A stretch of DNA of 64,000 nt from Rathayibacter caricis DSM 15933 (GCF_003044275.1 NZ_PZPL01000001.1:1550001-1614000), one strand, 5' to 3'; positions 8,344-16,868 are shown, counted from the first letter of the stretch. Made by a program: numbers and translations. The notes: generated by a model from the letters alone, not told the origin.

Positions 8344-9036
8344 ATGCCGGAGACCACGCGGACCAGGAGCGCACTCGTCGTGCGCGGCGGCTGGGAGGGG
8401 CACCAGCCGGTCGAGGCGACCGACCTGTTCCTCCCGTTCCTCGAGGAGCAGGGCTTCGCGGTCCGCGTCGAGGACTCGCCCGAGGTCTACGCCGACGCCG
8501 ACGCGATGGCGGGCCTCGACGTCGTCGTGCAGTGCGTGACCATGTCGGAGGCGTCGCCCGCCGCGATCGCGGGCCTGCGCGCCGCGGTGGCCGGCGGCAC
8601 CGGGTTCACCGGCTGGCACGGCGGCATCGCCGACTCCTTCCGCGCCTCCTCCGACTACCTGCAGCTCGTCGGCGGCCAGTTCGCCACGCACCCCGCGGTG
8701 GCGGAGGGGAGCGAGGACGCCTTCCGTCGGCACCGGATCGAGTTCACCGGCGTCGAGCACCCGATCACCGCCGGGCTCGAGGACTTCGAGCTCGTGACCG
8801 AGCAGTACTGGGTGCTGCACGACGATCTCAACGACGTGCTCGCCACGACCACGCATCCCGCCGAGGCCTGGCAGGAGTGGCACCGCCCCGTCACGTCGCC
8901 GGCGGTCTGGACCCGGGACTGGGGGCGCGGGCGCATCGCGGTGAGCACCCCTGGGCACAGCGTCGAGGTGCTGCGGCATCCGACGGTGCGCACGCTCGTG
9001 GAGCGCGGGATCCTCTGGACCGCGCGAGTGCTCTGA
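8344..9036 (+). CDS. ThuA-like domain protein
   Basis: The 230-residue protein has the glutamine-amidotransferase-like fold signature of the ThuA family: SALVVRGGWEGHQP at the start, GGTGFTGWHGGIADSFR in the middle, and VEHPITAGLEDFELVTEQYW toward the end. Relatives are linked to sugar utilisation (trehalose, glycosides), but biochemistry is poorly known. ATG 8344 was chosen for its GAAGAGGAC site. The next gene, a dehydrogenase, starts 92 bases downstream in the same direction. The stop codon lies inside a 14-base tandem duplication. Confidence 0.82.
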   Translation: MPETTRTRSALVVRGGWEGHQPVEATDLFLPFLEEQGFAVRVEDSPEVYADADAMAGLDVVVQCVTMSEASPAAIAGLRAAVAGGTGFTGWHGGIADSFRASSDYLQLVGGQFATHPAVAEGSEDAFRRHRIEFTGVEHPITAGLEDFELVTEQYWVLHDDLNDVLATTTHPAEAWQEWHRPVTSPAVWTRDWGRGRIAVSTPGHSVEVLRHPTVRTLVERGILWTARVL

Positions 9037-9050
9037 TGCGAGTGCTCTGA
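9024..9050 (+). repeat. 14-base tandem duplication over the ThuA stop codon
   Basis: The unit gcgagtgctctgat occurs twice in tandem (9024-9037, 9038-9050). The first copy carries the last codons and stop of the ThuA-like gene. The second copy is in a different reading register because the unit is not a multiple of three. Confidence 0.8.
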
Positions 9051-9128
9051 CCCGGCCGCCCCGCCCCGAATCCTCCGACGCCGGCTGCTCCGCTCAGCCC
9101 CCGCCGACCTCGACCGAAGGACCTCCCC

Positions 9129-10178
9129 ATGACCGACCGCCTCCGCGTCGTCGCCGCCACCCCGATCAGCGACGAGCTGATCGCCCGCGTGGTGGAGCTC
9201 GAGCCGCGCGTCGACTTCGTCGCCGATCAGAGCCTGCTCCCGCCGATGCGCCACCCCGGCGACCACGGCGGTGATCCCGCCTTCGAGCGCACTCCCGAGC
9301 AGCAGGCCGCGTTCGACGAGCTCGTCGACTCCGCCGAGGTCCTCTACGGCGTCCCGGACGAGACGCCGTCGGCCCTCGCGCGCACCGTCGCCGCGAACCC
9401 GTCGCTGCGCTGGGTGCAGACGATGCCGGCGGGCGGCGGCGGCCAGGTGAAGGCGGCTGGGCTCGACTCCGACGCGCTCGAGCGGATCGCGTTCTCGACG
9501 AGCGCGGGCGTCCACTCCCAGCCGCTCGCCGAGTTCTCGGTGTTCGGACTGCTCGCCGGCGCCAAGTCGCTGCCGAGGCTCCAGGAGCTGCAGCAGCGGA
9601 AGGAGTGGGGCTCGCGCTGGACGATGGGCCTGATCTCGGAGCAGACGATCCTGATCGTCGGACTCGGGACCATCGGCCGGGCCACCGCGCAGAAGCTCCA
9701 GGGACTCGGCGCGCGCGTGATCGGCACGAGTCGGCACGAGGACTCCGTCGAGCACGTCGACGAGATCGTGCGGCCCGACGCGATCGCCGAGGTGGCCGAG
9801 CGGATCGACGGGGTCGTCGTGACGCTGCCCGGCACCTCCGCCACCGAGAAGCTGGTCGGCGCCGCGTTCTTCGAGGCGCTGCGGCCGGGAGCGACGCTCG
9901 TCAGCGTCGGCCGCGGCACTGTGATCGACGAGGACGCGCTGCTCGCGGCACTCGACGACGGCCGCGTCGGCTGCGCGGTGCTGGACGTGACCGCGCAGGA
10001 GCCGCTCGCCGCGGACAGCCCGCTGTGGACGCATCCGGCCGTGCTGATCAGCCCGCACACCGCGGCGCTGAACTCCGCCGAGGACCGGCTGATCGCCGAG
10101 CTCTTCGCGCGCAACGCGACGCGGTTCCTCGACGGCGAGGAGCTGATCAACCGCGTCGACACGGTCGAGTTCTACTGA
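9129..10178 (+). CDS. D-2-hydroxyacid dehydrogenase
   Basis: The 349-residue protein belongs to the D-isomer 2-hydroxyacid dehydrogenase family, NAD(P)H-dependent reductases of 2-oxoacids. The dinucleotide motif is ILIVGLGTIGRATAQ. The substrate Arg lies in LVSVGRGTVIDEDAL, the Glu in DVTAQEPL, and the catalytic His in ISPHTAALN. Its start has a GAAGGACC ribosome site. It follows the ThuA-like gene and may act on a related sugar-derived acid, but the substrate cannot be read from sequence. Confidence 0.88.
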   Translation: MTDRLRVVAATPISDELIARVVELEPRVDFVADQSLLPPMRHPGDHGGDPAFERTPEQQAAFDELVDSAEVLYGVPDETPSALARTVAANPSLRWVQTMPAGGGGQVKAAGLDSDALERIAFSTSAGVHSQPLAEFSVFGLLAGAKSLPRLQELQQRKEWGSRWTMGLISEQTILIVGLGTIGRATAQKLQGLGARVIGTSRHEDSVEHVDEIVRPDAIAEVAERIDGVVVTLPGTSATEKLVGAAFFEALRPGATLVSVGRGTVIDEDALLAALDDGRVGCAVLDVTAQEPLAADSPLWTHPAVLISPHTAALNSAEDRLIAELFARNATRFLDGEELINRVDTVEFY

Positions 10179-10343
10179 GTCGGGCGGGCCGCCGTGCTCG
10201 GCTCGGCGATACGTCGCGGAGGGTCGCCCGGATCGTGAAACGGCGGCCGTCCGCGACGGATCGGGCCCCGTCCTCGACGGCCGGGGGAGGTCCTTCGCGC
10301 ACCGGGATCGGCGCCGCGGACCTCCGAATCGCCTCCACAGGCC

Positions 10344-10365
10344 CCCGGATCGGCTACGATCCGGG
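10344..10365 (+). other. perfect hairpin upstream of the RNA helicase
   Basis: An inverted repeat cccggatcg - gcta - cgatccggg (9-bp perfect stem, 4-base loop) lies 55-76 bases before the helicase start. If the helicase mRNA is leaderless the hairpin is upstream of transcription. It could then be an operator or the terminator of the preceding dehydrogenase gene; it has no T run. Confidence 0.4.
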
Positions 10366-10407
10366 CCGATCAGGGCGATGCGGCCACCGCGGAGGGCCTC
10401 GACGGCC

Positions 10408-10413
10408 TACCGT
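10408..10413 (+). promoter_or_regulatory. -10 element of the helicase gene, leaderless
   Basis: TACCGT is followed by exactly six bases (tgcacc) and the ATG at 10420. No Shine-Dalgarno sequence precedes this start. Confidence 0.5.
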
Positions 10414-10419
10414 TGCACC

Positions 10420-12315
10420 ATGGCGTCAACCGAAACACCCGATACCGCCCCCGAGGATCAGAGCGCGACCGCGGCTCAGAGCGCCTCCGAGGCTCCGACC
10501 ACCGAGGCCCCCGCCGCTCCCGCCGCCGCGGCCTCCGACGAGCCCCGCTCGCTCACCTTCTCCGACCTGGGCCTCAGCGAGCCCGTTCTCAAGGCTCTCA
10601 AGGAGGTCGGCTACGAGACGCCCTCGGCGATCCAGGCCGCGACGATCCCGTCCCTCCTCTCGGGCCGCGACGTCCTCGGCGTCGCCCAGACCGGCACCGG
10701 CAAGACGGCCGCGTTCGCGCTGCCGATCCTCTCCCGGCTCGACGTCTCGCAGAAGACCCCGCAGGCCCTCGTGCTCGCGCCCACCCGCGAGCTCGCGCTC
10801 CAGGTGTGCGAGGCGTTCGAGCGCTACGCGTCGGCCCTGCGCGGCGTGCACGTGCTCCCCGTCTACGGCGGCCAGGGCTACGGCACCCAGCTCTCCGCGC
10901 TGCGCCGCGGCGTCCACGTCGTCGTCGGCACGCCCGGCCGCATCATGGACCACCTCGAGAAGGGCACCCTCGACCTCTCGGCGCTGAAGTACCTGGTGCT
11001 CGACGAGGCCGACGAGATGCTCAAGATGGGCTTCGCGGAGGACGTCGAGACGATCCTCGCCGACACCCCCGTCGAGAAGCAGATCGCGCTGTTCTCGGCG
11101 ACGATGCCCTCGCAGATCCGCCGCATCTCGGGCAAGTACCTCAAGGAGCCCGAGGAGATCACGGTCAAGAACAAGACCACGACCTCGGTGAACACCACGC
11201 AGCGCTACCTGATGGTGTCGTACCCGCAGAAGGTCGACGCTCTCACCCGCATCCTCGAGGTCGAGAACTTCGAGGGCATGATCGTCTTCGTCCGCACCAA
11301 GAGCGAGACCGAGACGCTGGCCGAGAAGCTGCGCGCCCGCGGCTACACCGCCGCCGCGATCAGCGGAGACGTCGCCCAGGCCCAGCGCGAGCGGACCGTC
11401 GAGCAGCTGAAGTCGGGCAAGCTCGACATCCTCGTCGCCACCGACGTCGCGGCCCGCGGCCTCGACGTCGAGCGCATCAGCCACGTCGTCAACTACGACA
11501 TCCCCATCGACACCGAGTCGTACGTGCACCGCATCGGCCGCACTGGCCGTGCCGGGCGCAGCGGAGCGGCGATCAGCTTCGTCACGCCGCGCGAGCGCCG
11601 CCTGCTCGCCGCGATCGAGAAGGCGACCCGCCAGCCGCTGACCGAGATGCGCATGCCCAGCGTCGAGGACGTCAACGTCACGCGCCTCTCGCGCTTCGAC
11701 GACGCGATCACCGCGGCGCTCGCCGACTCCGAGCGCCTGCAGCGCTTCCGCGACATCATCGGCCACTACGTCGAGCACCACGACGTCGTCGAGTCCGATG
11801 TCGCCGCGGCGCTGGCGATCGTCGCCCAGGGCGAGGAGCCGCTGCTGCTCTCGCCGGACGACCCCCGCTTCGCGCGCCGCGAGCGCGAGGACCGCGAGCC
11901 GCGTCCCGACCGGGGCGACCGCCCCGAGCGCGGCGACCGCTTCGACCGCGACCGGGGCGAGCGTCCTGAGCGCCGTCAGCGTCCGGCGAACAGCAACCTC
12001 GCGTCGTACCGGATCGAGGTGGGCCGCCGTCAGCGCGTCGAGCCCCGCCAGATCGTCGGCGCGCTCGCCAACGAGGGCGGCCTCAACCGCGGCGACTTCG
12101 GGCACATCGACATCCGCCCCGACTTCTCGATCGTCGAGCTGCCGGCCGACCTGCCCCAGGACGTGCTCGACCGCCTCGCCGACACCCGCATCAGCGGCCA
12201 GCTGATCGAGTTGAAGCCCGACCGCCGCCCGAGCCGCGCCGGCGCCGACCGCGGCGGCCGCCCCTCGGGCCCGTCGCGCTCGTCCGAGCGCCCGGACCGC
12301 AAGCCGCGCTACTAG
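10420..12315 (+). CDS. deaD: DEAD-box ATP-dependent RNA helicase
   Basis: The 631-residue helicase begins with an acidic, alanine-rich tail of about 40 residues and then the Q motif (FSDLGLSEPV). Helicase motifs follow: AQTGTGKTAAF (Walker A), PTRELALQ, VLDEADEML (DEAD), LFSATMP and HRIGRTGRAG. After residue ~480 is an Arg/Asp/Glu-rich linker, then a DbpA-type RNA-binding fold (SYRIEVGRRQRVEP ... DFGHIDIRPDFSIVELP) and a basic tail. This matches DeaD/CsdA enzymes, which unwind structured RNA in ribosome assembly and cold adaptation. ATG 10420 was chosen because a -10 element lies six bases upstream. Confidence 0.93.
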   Translation: MASTETPDTAPEDQSATAAQSASEAPTTEAPAAPAAAASDEPRSLTFSDLGLSEPVLKALKEVGYETPSAIQAATIPSLLSGRDVLGVAQTGTGKTAAFALPILSRLDVSQKTPQALVLAPTRELALQVCEAFERYASALRGVHVLPVYGGQGYGTQLSALRRGVHVVVGTPGRIMDHLEKGTLDLSALKYLVLDEADEMLKMGFAEDVETILADTPVEKQIALFSATMPSQIRRISGKYLKEPEEITVKNKTTTSVNTTQRYLMVSYPQKVDALTRILEVENFEGMIVFVRTKSETETLAEKLRARGYTAAAISGDVAQAQRERTVEQLKSGKLDILVATDVAARGLDVERISHVVNYDIPIDTESYVHRIGRTGRAGRSGAAISFVTPRERRLLAAIEKATRQPLTEMRMPSVEDVNVTRLSRFDDAITAALADSERLQRFRDIIGHYVEHHDVVESDVAAALAIVAQGEEPLLLSPDDPRFARREREDREPRPDRGDRPERGDRFDRDRGERPERRQRPANSNLASYRIEVGRRQRVEPRQIVGALANEGGLNRGDFGHIDIRPDFSIVELPADLPQDVLDRLADTRISGQLIELKPDRRPSRAGADRGGRPSGPSRSSERPDRKPRY

Positions 12316-12333
12316 CGCTCACGCGCCGTCCCC

Positions 12334-12390
12334 GAGGGGCCGGTCCGCCGACCGAGGAGCCACCGCTCCCCGCCGGCGGCCCGGCCCCTC
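12334..12390 (+). terminator. GC-rich stem-loop after the helicase
   Basis: Arms at 12334-12350 and 12374-12390 (gaggggccggtccgccg against its complement) pair at 16 of 17 positions across a 23-base loop, 19 bases after the helicase stop. There is no T tract, which is common for actinobacterial terminators. Confidence 0.6.
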
Positions 12391-12426
12391 CGTCGTACCG
12401 CCCCTCCGTCGTCCCGCCGCTCCTCC

Positions 12427-12481
12427 GAGTGGACGCGCAACGGGCCCTGCCCGCCCGCCGGTGCCCTGTTCGCGTCCACTC
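12427..12481. repeat. inverted repeat, gagtggacgcg arms
   Basis: The 11-base arms gagtggacgcg (12427-12437) and cgcgtccactc (12471-12481) are perfect. Continuing inward, (c)aacgggc/gccctgtt are nearly complementary. It lies in the gene-free region between helicase and FetB-like gene and resembles a separate repetitive-element type rather than the repeat family that follows it. Confidence 0.55.
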
Positions 12482-12568
12482 ACCGCGGCGGCGGAGGGGG
12501 ACTCGTCGCGGAGCGGGCGCCCAGAGACAGCCGAAGCCCGGTTGGCGTCGACTCGCGGGCGGGACGGT

Positions 12569-12829
12569 TCTCGATACGCCCGCTCCCGCGGGCTACCCGA
12601 TCAGCGAGGGACGATGCGGGGCGCAGGGCGTGGGCGCGGCTGCGCGCATCCCTGCTGGTCGAGTAGCGGCGGCACGCCGCGTATCGAGACCCCCGTGTCC
12701 AAGAGGGTTGGATCTCGATACGCCCGCTGCGCGGGCTACTCGATCAGCCAGGGACGGCGTAGAGCGTGGGTGCAGCGGCGCGCATTCCCTGCTGGTCGAG
12801 TAGCGGCGGCACGCCGCGTATCGAGACCC
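12569..12829. repeat. cluster of four REP-like hairpins
   Basis: Four copies of one palindromic element lie in alternating orientation: 12569-12605 (forward), 12655-12692 (reverse), 12712-12748 (forward), 12792-12829 (reverse). The conserved flanks read TCTCGATAC and TACTCGA(T/C)CAG around a variable self-complementary core (GCCCGC...GCGGGC or GCGGCG...CGCCGC). The forward/reverse pair together with the spacer between them is itself duplicated with a period of about 140 bases. The whole 12316-12850 interval has no gene and lies between convergent genes. The same family recurs at 46111-46330. Confidence 0.85.
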
Positions 12830-12850
12830 CCGTCTCCAGAAGCCCCCGCC

Positions 12851-13582
12851 CTACTCCGGGTGCCGCTGCGGCGCGCCGAACAGCAGCGCGGTCGTCGCCG
12901 CGACGACGGCGCCCGCCGCGAGGGCCGCGGCGAGCACGACGAGCTGGAACTGCGCGGCCTCCAGCGGCGACGCTCCCGCGAACACCGCGCCGACGAAGGC
13001 TCCCGGCAGGGTGACGAGCCCGGTCGTCCGCGTCTGGTCCGTCGCCGGCACGAGCGCCGTCGAGGCCGCGGCGCGCACCAGGCGCAGGGCGGCGCGGCGC
13101 GGAGTGGCGCCCAGCGCCAGCCAGCCCTCCACCTCCTCCGTCCCCGCGGCGAGACCGGCGCGAAGCTGGCGTCCCATCAACGACGCCGCGGTCATCGCGC
13201 CGCCGATCACGATGCCGCCGGTCGCGAGCAGGTACCGCGGCTCCGATCCCACGGCCCCGGTCGCCGCGACGACCGCGAGAGGGACGCCCGCCGCGGCGAG
13301 GAGCACGACGAACGTCCGCAGGCCGTGACGGTCCAGGCCCGCGCGCGTGCGCACCGTCCACGTCGCCGCGACGAGCATCAGCACCAGGAACGCGGCGACC
13401 AGCCGCGCATCCTCGATGATGCCGTGCAGCACGAGGCTGAGGAGTCCGAGCTGCAGCGCCGCCCGCGCGATCGCGACCGCCTGGGCACCGGGCCGCTCGA
13501 GTCGCAGCGCGGCGACGATCGCCGTCGTCACCAGCGCGAGCACCAGCACCGCGACGAGCGTCGGAACGGTGGAGGAGGTCAT
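12851..13582 (-). CDS. FetB/UPF0014-family ABC permease
   Basis: The 243-residue protein has about seven hydrophobic segments and the conserved UPF0014 core GGIVIGGAMTAASLMGRQL, followed by EGWLALGATPRRAALRLVRAA and GLVTLPGAFVGAVFAGASP. The E. coli member FetB works with the ATPase FetA in iron export and oxidative-stress tolerance. No FetA-like ATPase is adjacent here, so the partner must be elsewhere. A TAGGCT -10-like element lies nine bases before the ATG, so the leader would be at most a few bases. Confidence 0.85.
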   Translation of the reverse strand: MTSSTVPTLVAVLVLALVTTAIVAALRLERPGAQAVAIARAALQLGLLSLVLHGIIEDARLVAAFLVLMLVAATWTVRTRAGLDRHGLRTFVVLLAAAGVPLAVVAATGAVGSEPRYLLATGGIVIGGAMTAASLMGRQLRAGLAAGTEEVEGWLALGATPRRAALRLVRAAASTALVPATDQTRTTGLVTLPGAFVGAVFAGASPLEAAQFQLVVLAAALAAGAVVAATTALLFGAPQRHPE

Positions 13583-13646
13583 GGTGCGACGAGCCTACGA
13601 GGCGCGGGCCCGCGCGCTCGGACCGGCCCCGTCACTCCGCTCGCCC

Positions 13647-14306
13647 TCAGCGCCGCAGCACCCGCCGCGCGAGCACGTTGCCCAGCAGCTGCACCAGCTG
13701 CACGATCACGATGATCACGAGCACCGCACCCCAGGTCACGACCGGCTCGAACTGGCGGTAGCCGTACTGGATCGCGAAGTTGCCGAGGCCGCCCGCGCCG
13801 ATGTAGCCGGCGACCGCCGACATGTCGACGATGGCGACGAAGACGAAGGTGTAGCCGAGGATCAGCGGGCCGAGCGCCTCGGGGAGCAGCACGGTGCGCA
13901 CGATGCGCAGCCGGCCCGCTCCGACCGAGCGCGCGGCCTCGATCACGCCGGGCTGCACGGTCAGCAGGTTCTGCTCGACGATGCGGCCGATGCCGAACGC
14001 GGCGGCGAGCGACAGCGAGAAGATGATCGCGTCGGTGCCGATGCCCGAGCCGACCACGAGGCGCGCGAGCGGCTGGGCGGCCGCGATGAAGATGATGAAC
14101 GGGATCGGCCGGAAGACGTTGACGATCACGTTCAGCAGTCCGTAGACCAGGCGGTTCGCGAACAGCGCGCCGCCGCGGGTGAGGGCGAGGCCGAGGCCGA
14201 TCAGCAGGCCGCCGAGCCCGCCGAAGAGCAGGCTGAGGGCGACGATGTAGAGCGTCTCGCCGGTGGCCTTCGCGAGTTCGGGGAGCAGCTCGATCAGGGC
14301 GTTCAT
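13647..14306 (-). CDS. metI: methionine ABC transporter permease MetI (system 1)
   Basis: The 219-residue permease has five to six hydrophobic segments and the EAA loop (VIEAARSVGAGRLRIVRTVLLPEALGPL) plus the MetI-typical end AGYIGAGGLGNFAIQYGYRQF. It forms the membrane channel with MetN for D/L-methionine uptake. The ATG overlaps the metN stop (ATGA). It is last in the metQ-metN-metI operon. Confidence 0.92.
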   Translation of the reverse strand: MNALIELLPELAKATGETLYIVALSLLFGGLGGLLIGLGLALTRGGALFANRLVYGLLNVIVNVFRPIPFIIFIAAAQPLARLVVGSGIGTDAIIFSLSLAAAFGIGRIVEQNLLTVQPGVIEAARSVGAGRLRIVRTVLLPEALGPLILGYTFVFVAIVDMSAVAGYIGAGGLGNFAIQYGYRQFEPVVTWGAVLVIIVIVQLVQLLGNVLARRVLRR

Positions 14307-15334
14307 CGGGGCACCTCCGTGAGGCCGACGCGAGCGCCGAGGCGGGCGAGAAGGGGCTCGACGACGTCGTCCGACGCGTCGAGGGCGACCGTGAGGTGGC
14401 CGAAGGCGCGTCCGCGGACGTCGGTGATGCCTCCGTAGACCAGCTCGAACGGCACGCCCGCGGCGGCGATGTCGGCGAAGACGTCGCCCTGCGAGGCGGA
14501 GCCGTCCGAGAACGAGAGCGTGACGAGCCGGCCGCGGTGGCGCTGCCGCAGCACGGCCGCCTCGGCGGAGGAGGGCACGGAGCGGACGACGGTCGAGACG
14601 AAGCGCCGGGTGACCGGCTCGCGCGGAGCCGAGAACACGTCGAACACGTCGCCGCGCTCGACGATGCGGCCCGACTCCATCACGGCGACCTTCGTCGCGA
14701 GCTGCTGGATCACGTCCATCTCGTGCGTGATGACGAGGATCGTGACACCGAGCTCCTCGTTGATGCGCCGGAGAAGCGCCAGGACCTCGCCGGTCGTGTC
14801 CGGGTCGAGAGCGCTGGTGGCCTCGTCGGCGAGCAGGATGCGGGGCGAGGCAGCGAGGGCGCGGGCGATACCGACCCGCTGCTTCTGCCCGCCCGAGAGC
14901 TGCTCCGGGTGGCTGCGCGCCTTGTCCGAGAGGCCGACGAAGCTCAGCATCTCGTCGACGCGGGTCTTCAGCTCGGCGCGCGGAGTGCCGGCGACCTGCA
15001 GCGGGTAGGCGACGTTCTGCCACACCGTCTTCGAGCCGAACAGGTTGAACTGCTGGAAGATCATGCCGATGCCGAGCCGGATGCGGCGCAGCTCCCGCTC
15101 GGGCAGGCCGACGATGTCGCGGCCGTCGATCTCGATGCTGCCGGACGTCGCGGGCTCGAGCGCGTTGACGAGGCGCGCGAGCGTGCTCTTCCCGGCACCG
15201 GAGTAGCCGATCACGCCCTGGACGTCGCCGGCCTCGATGTCGAGGCTCACGCCGTCGACCGCGGTCGAGGCCGTCGCCCCGCGGGACAGGGGCGGGTAGA
15301 CCTTGCTCACATCGGTGAGGCGGATGAGCGGCAC
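14303..15334 (-). CDS. metN: methionine ABC transporter ATPase MetN (system 1)
   Basis: The 343-residue ATPase has Walker A GYSGAGKS, the Q-loop FQQFNLFGSKTVWQN, signature LSGGQKQR and LLADEATSALDPDT. The C-terminal NIL domain (last ~90 residues) is the methionine-sensing regulatory domain of MetN. It energises uptake through MetI. It lies 130 bases after metQ, with a stem-loop in that gap, and overlaps metI by four bases. Confidence 0.94.
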   Translation of the reverse strand: MPLIRLTDVSKVYPPLSRGATASTAVDGVSLDIEAGDVQGVIGYSGAGKSTLARLVNALEPATSGSIEIDGRDIVGLPERELRRIRLGIGMIFQQFNLFGSKTVWQNVAYPLQVAGTPRAELKTRVDEMLSFVGLSDKARSHPEQLSGGQKQRVGIARALAASPRILLADEATSALDPDTTGEVLALLRRINEELGVTILVITHEMDVIQQLATKVAVMESGRIVERGDVFDVFSAPREPVTRRFVSTVVRSVPSSAEAAVLRQRHRGRLVTLSFSDGSASQGDVFADIAAAGVPFELVYGGITDVRGRAFGHLTVALDASDDVVEPLLARLGARVGLTEVPR

Positions 15335-15384
15335 GGCGCTCCCTTCGAGGGGTTCGGGCGGGGGTGCCGGTGTCCCGGCGGACG

Positions 15385-15418
15385 GACGGGATCCCCCGCC
15401 GGAGCAGGGGATCCCGTC
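15385..15418 (-). terminator. intercistronic stem-loop between metQ and metN
   Basis: A perfect 12-bp stem (gacggGATCCCC against GGGGATCccgtc, 15385-15396 with 15407-15418) closes a 10-base loop. Lying between the binding-protein gene and the ATPase gene of one operon, it probably attenuates read-through or protects the metQ mRNA end so that the binding protein is made in excess. Confidence 0.6.
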
Positions 15419-15428
15419 GCGAGGAGAG

Positions 15429-15473
15429 GGCGGATCAGCCCTGGGCGGATCAGCTCCGGGCCGATCAGCCCTG
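15429..15473 (-). repeat. triplicated 15-base unit at the metQ stop
   Basis: Three copies of a 15-base unit (ggcggatcagccctg with 2-3 changes) run in tandem. Each contains a TGA on the minus strand in the metQ reading frame. The gene thus ends QG-stop followed by two further in-frame repeats of a four-residue tail plus stop. Confidence 0.8.
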
Positions 15474-16343
15474 CGCGGCGGTGTCCGCCTCGACGGTCTC
15501 GAGCGAGGCCTCCAGCTCGTCGGCGGGGGTCTTCACGAAGATCGCGGTGCCGCCGGACTGCTCCGACACTCCGTCGAGCACGGCCTGCGTGCTCTGGTAG
15601 ATGTCGACGAGCTCCTGGTAGGTCTCGTTGTCGGCGTCCTCGGAGCGGGCGGCGAACACGTTGACGTAGGGGAGCGCGTTGGGGTCGCTCGGGTCGTCCG
15701 TCGCGATCGCGTCGGTGGCCTCGAGGCCGGCGTTCTCGATGAAGTCGTTGTTGATGATGGCGGCGGCGACGTCCGGCAGCGAGGTCGGGGTCAGCGACGC
15801 CTCGAGGGCGGTCACGTCGACCTTGGACTTCGCGGTGTCGACGTCGTCGACGCTCGAGAAGATGCTGCCGCCGTCCTTCAGCTCGATCAGACCGGCCGAC
15901 TGGAGCACGAGCAGGCCGCGGGCCTGGTTGCTCTCGTCGTTCGGGACGGCCACGGTCGAGCCCTCGGGGATGTCCTCGACGCTGTCGTACTGCGTGGAGT
16001 AGAGGCCGAGCGGGTAGATCGCGGTCGCGCCGATCGGCACGAGGTCCTCGTCGGCGGACGTGTTGTACTGCGCCAGGTAGACGATGTGCTGGAACTGGTT
16101 GAGGTCGATCTCGCCCTCGGACAGCGCCGGGTTGGGCTGGTTGTAGTCGCTGAAGTCGACGATCTCGACGTCGATGCCGGCGTCGGCCGCGGCCTCCTCG
16201 TAGGTGGCCCAGTAGGGGTCGCTGGCACCGACGACGCCGATGCGGACGGTGTCGCTCTCGCCCGCCGAGGCGGAGCAGCCGGCGAGGAGGAGGGCGGAGG
16301 CGGTGATCGCGGTGGTCGCGAGGAGCGTCGTGCGCAGGGACAT
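15465..16343 (-). CDS. metQ: methionine-binding lipoprotein MetQ (system 1)
   Basis: The 292-residue NlpA-family protein has a lipoprotein signal peptide with lipobox LLAGC (C23). The mature part has the family motifs IGVVGASDPYWA, GEIDLNQFQHIVYLAQYN, and VAVPNDESNQARGLLVLQSAG. It captures methionine outside the membrane for MetNI. ATG 16343 was chosen over a longer frame because it starts the signal peptide and has a GGAAGGA site upstream. The stop codon lies in a triplicated repeat. Confidence 0.92.
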   Translation of the reverse strand: MSLRTTLLATTAITASALLLAGCSASAGESDTVRIGVVGASDPYWATYEEAAADAGIDVEIVDFSDYNQPNPALSEGEIDLNQFQHIVYLAQYNTSADEDLVPIGATAIYPLGLYSTQYDSVEDIPEGSTVAVPNDESNQARGLLVLQSAGLIELKDGGSIFSSVDDVDTAKSKVDVTALEASLTPTSLPDVAAAIINNDFIENAGLEATDAIATDDPSDPNALPYVNVFAARSEDADNETYQELVDIYQSTQAVLDGVSEQSGGTAIFVKTPADELEASLETVEADTAAQG

Positions 16344-16556
16344 GCTGTGTGGATCCTTCCGTGGAGAGGATCCGCTCGGTGCTGCTTGCTGACGGAGCGG
16401 CGACCACGGGCGGTGCTGATCACCGCCGGCGCTGCGACCGGCCTCCGGTCGCACGACGCCGCGTCGACGCGGATCCCGGGGACCACGGTACGGATGTCGC
16501 GCGGTGGACGCGAAACATGCGCGTAACACGACGACTCGCGCCGCCGGGGAGGAGGG

Positions 16557-16862
16557 TCAGCCCGCGAGGGCTTCGGCCTCCGCGGCCTCGTGCTTCGCCA
16601 GGCGCTTCGCGATCGCGTCGCGCTCGGCCCGGAGCGACGCGATGGTCGGCTGGTCCAGGCGCGGATCCGCGAGGTCGGCGAACGGGCTCGCCGATCCGGT
16701 GCGGGCCGTGACGAGCGCGGCGTACGCCTTCGTGGCGGACCGCAGCTCGGCTCCGGCGCGCTCGACCTTCCGAGGGCTCGAGTCCTTGTCGGAGACGAGT
16801 CGGGCGTGCTTGTCGAGGGCTGCTACCAGTGCCTGGTGGGCCGCGTCAATCTTCTTGCTCAT
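16557..16862 (-). CDS. small hypothetical helical protein
   Basis: The 101-residue product is charged, without membrane segments, and looks largely helical, with heptad-like stretches MSKKIDAAHQALVAALDKHA and LRAERDAIAKRLAKHEAAEA at the two ends. I recognise no family. ATG 16862 is preceded by CATAAT with six bases between, so the message is probably leaderless; a longer frame overlaps the Gfo/Idh gene and is antisense-like. It is divergent from nothing and precedes metQ in the same direction by about 210 bases. Confidence 0.7.
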   Translation of the reverse strand: MSKKIDAAHQALVAALDKHARLVSDKDSSPRKVERAGAELRSATKAYAALVTARTGSASPFADLADPRLDQPTIASLRAERDAIAKRLAKHEAAEAEALAG

Positions 16863-16868
16863 AGGCGC

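Noticed and set aside
16344..16556. Possible SAM-type riboswitch upstream of metQ.
   Set aside because: The region has a small hairpin (gcgaccgg/ccggtcgc) but none of the conserved core sequences of SAM riboswitch classes that I can recognise.
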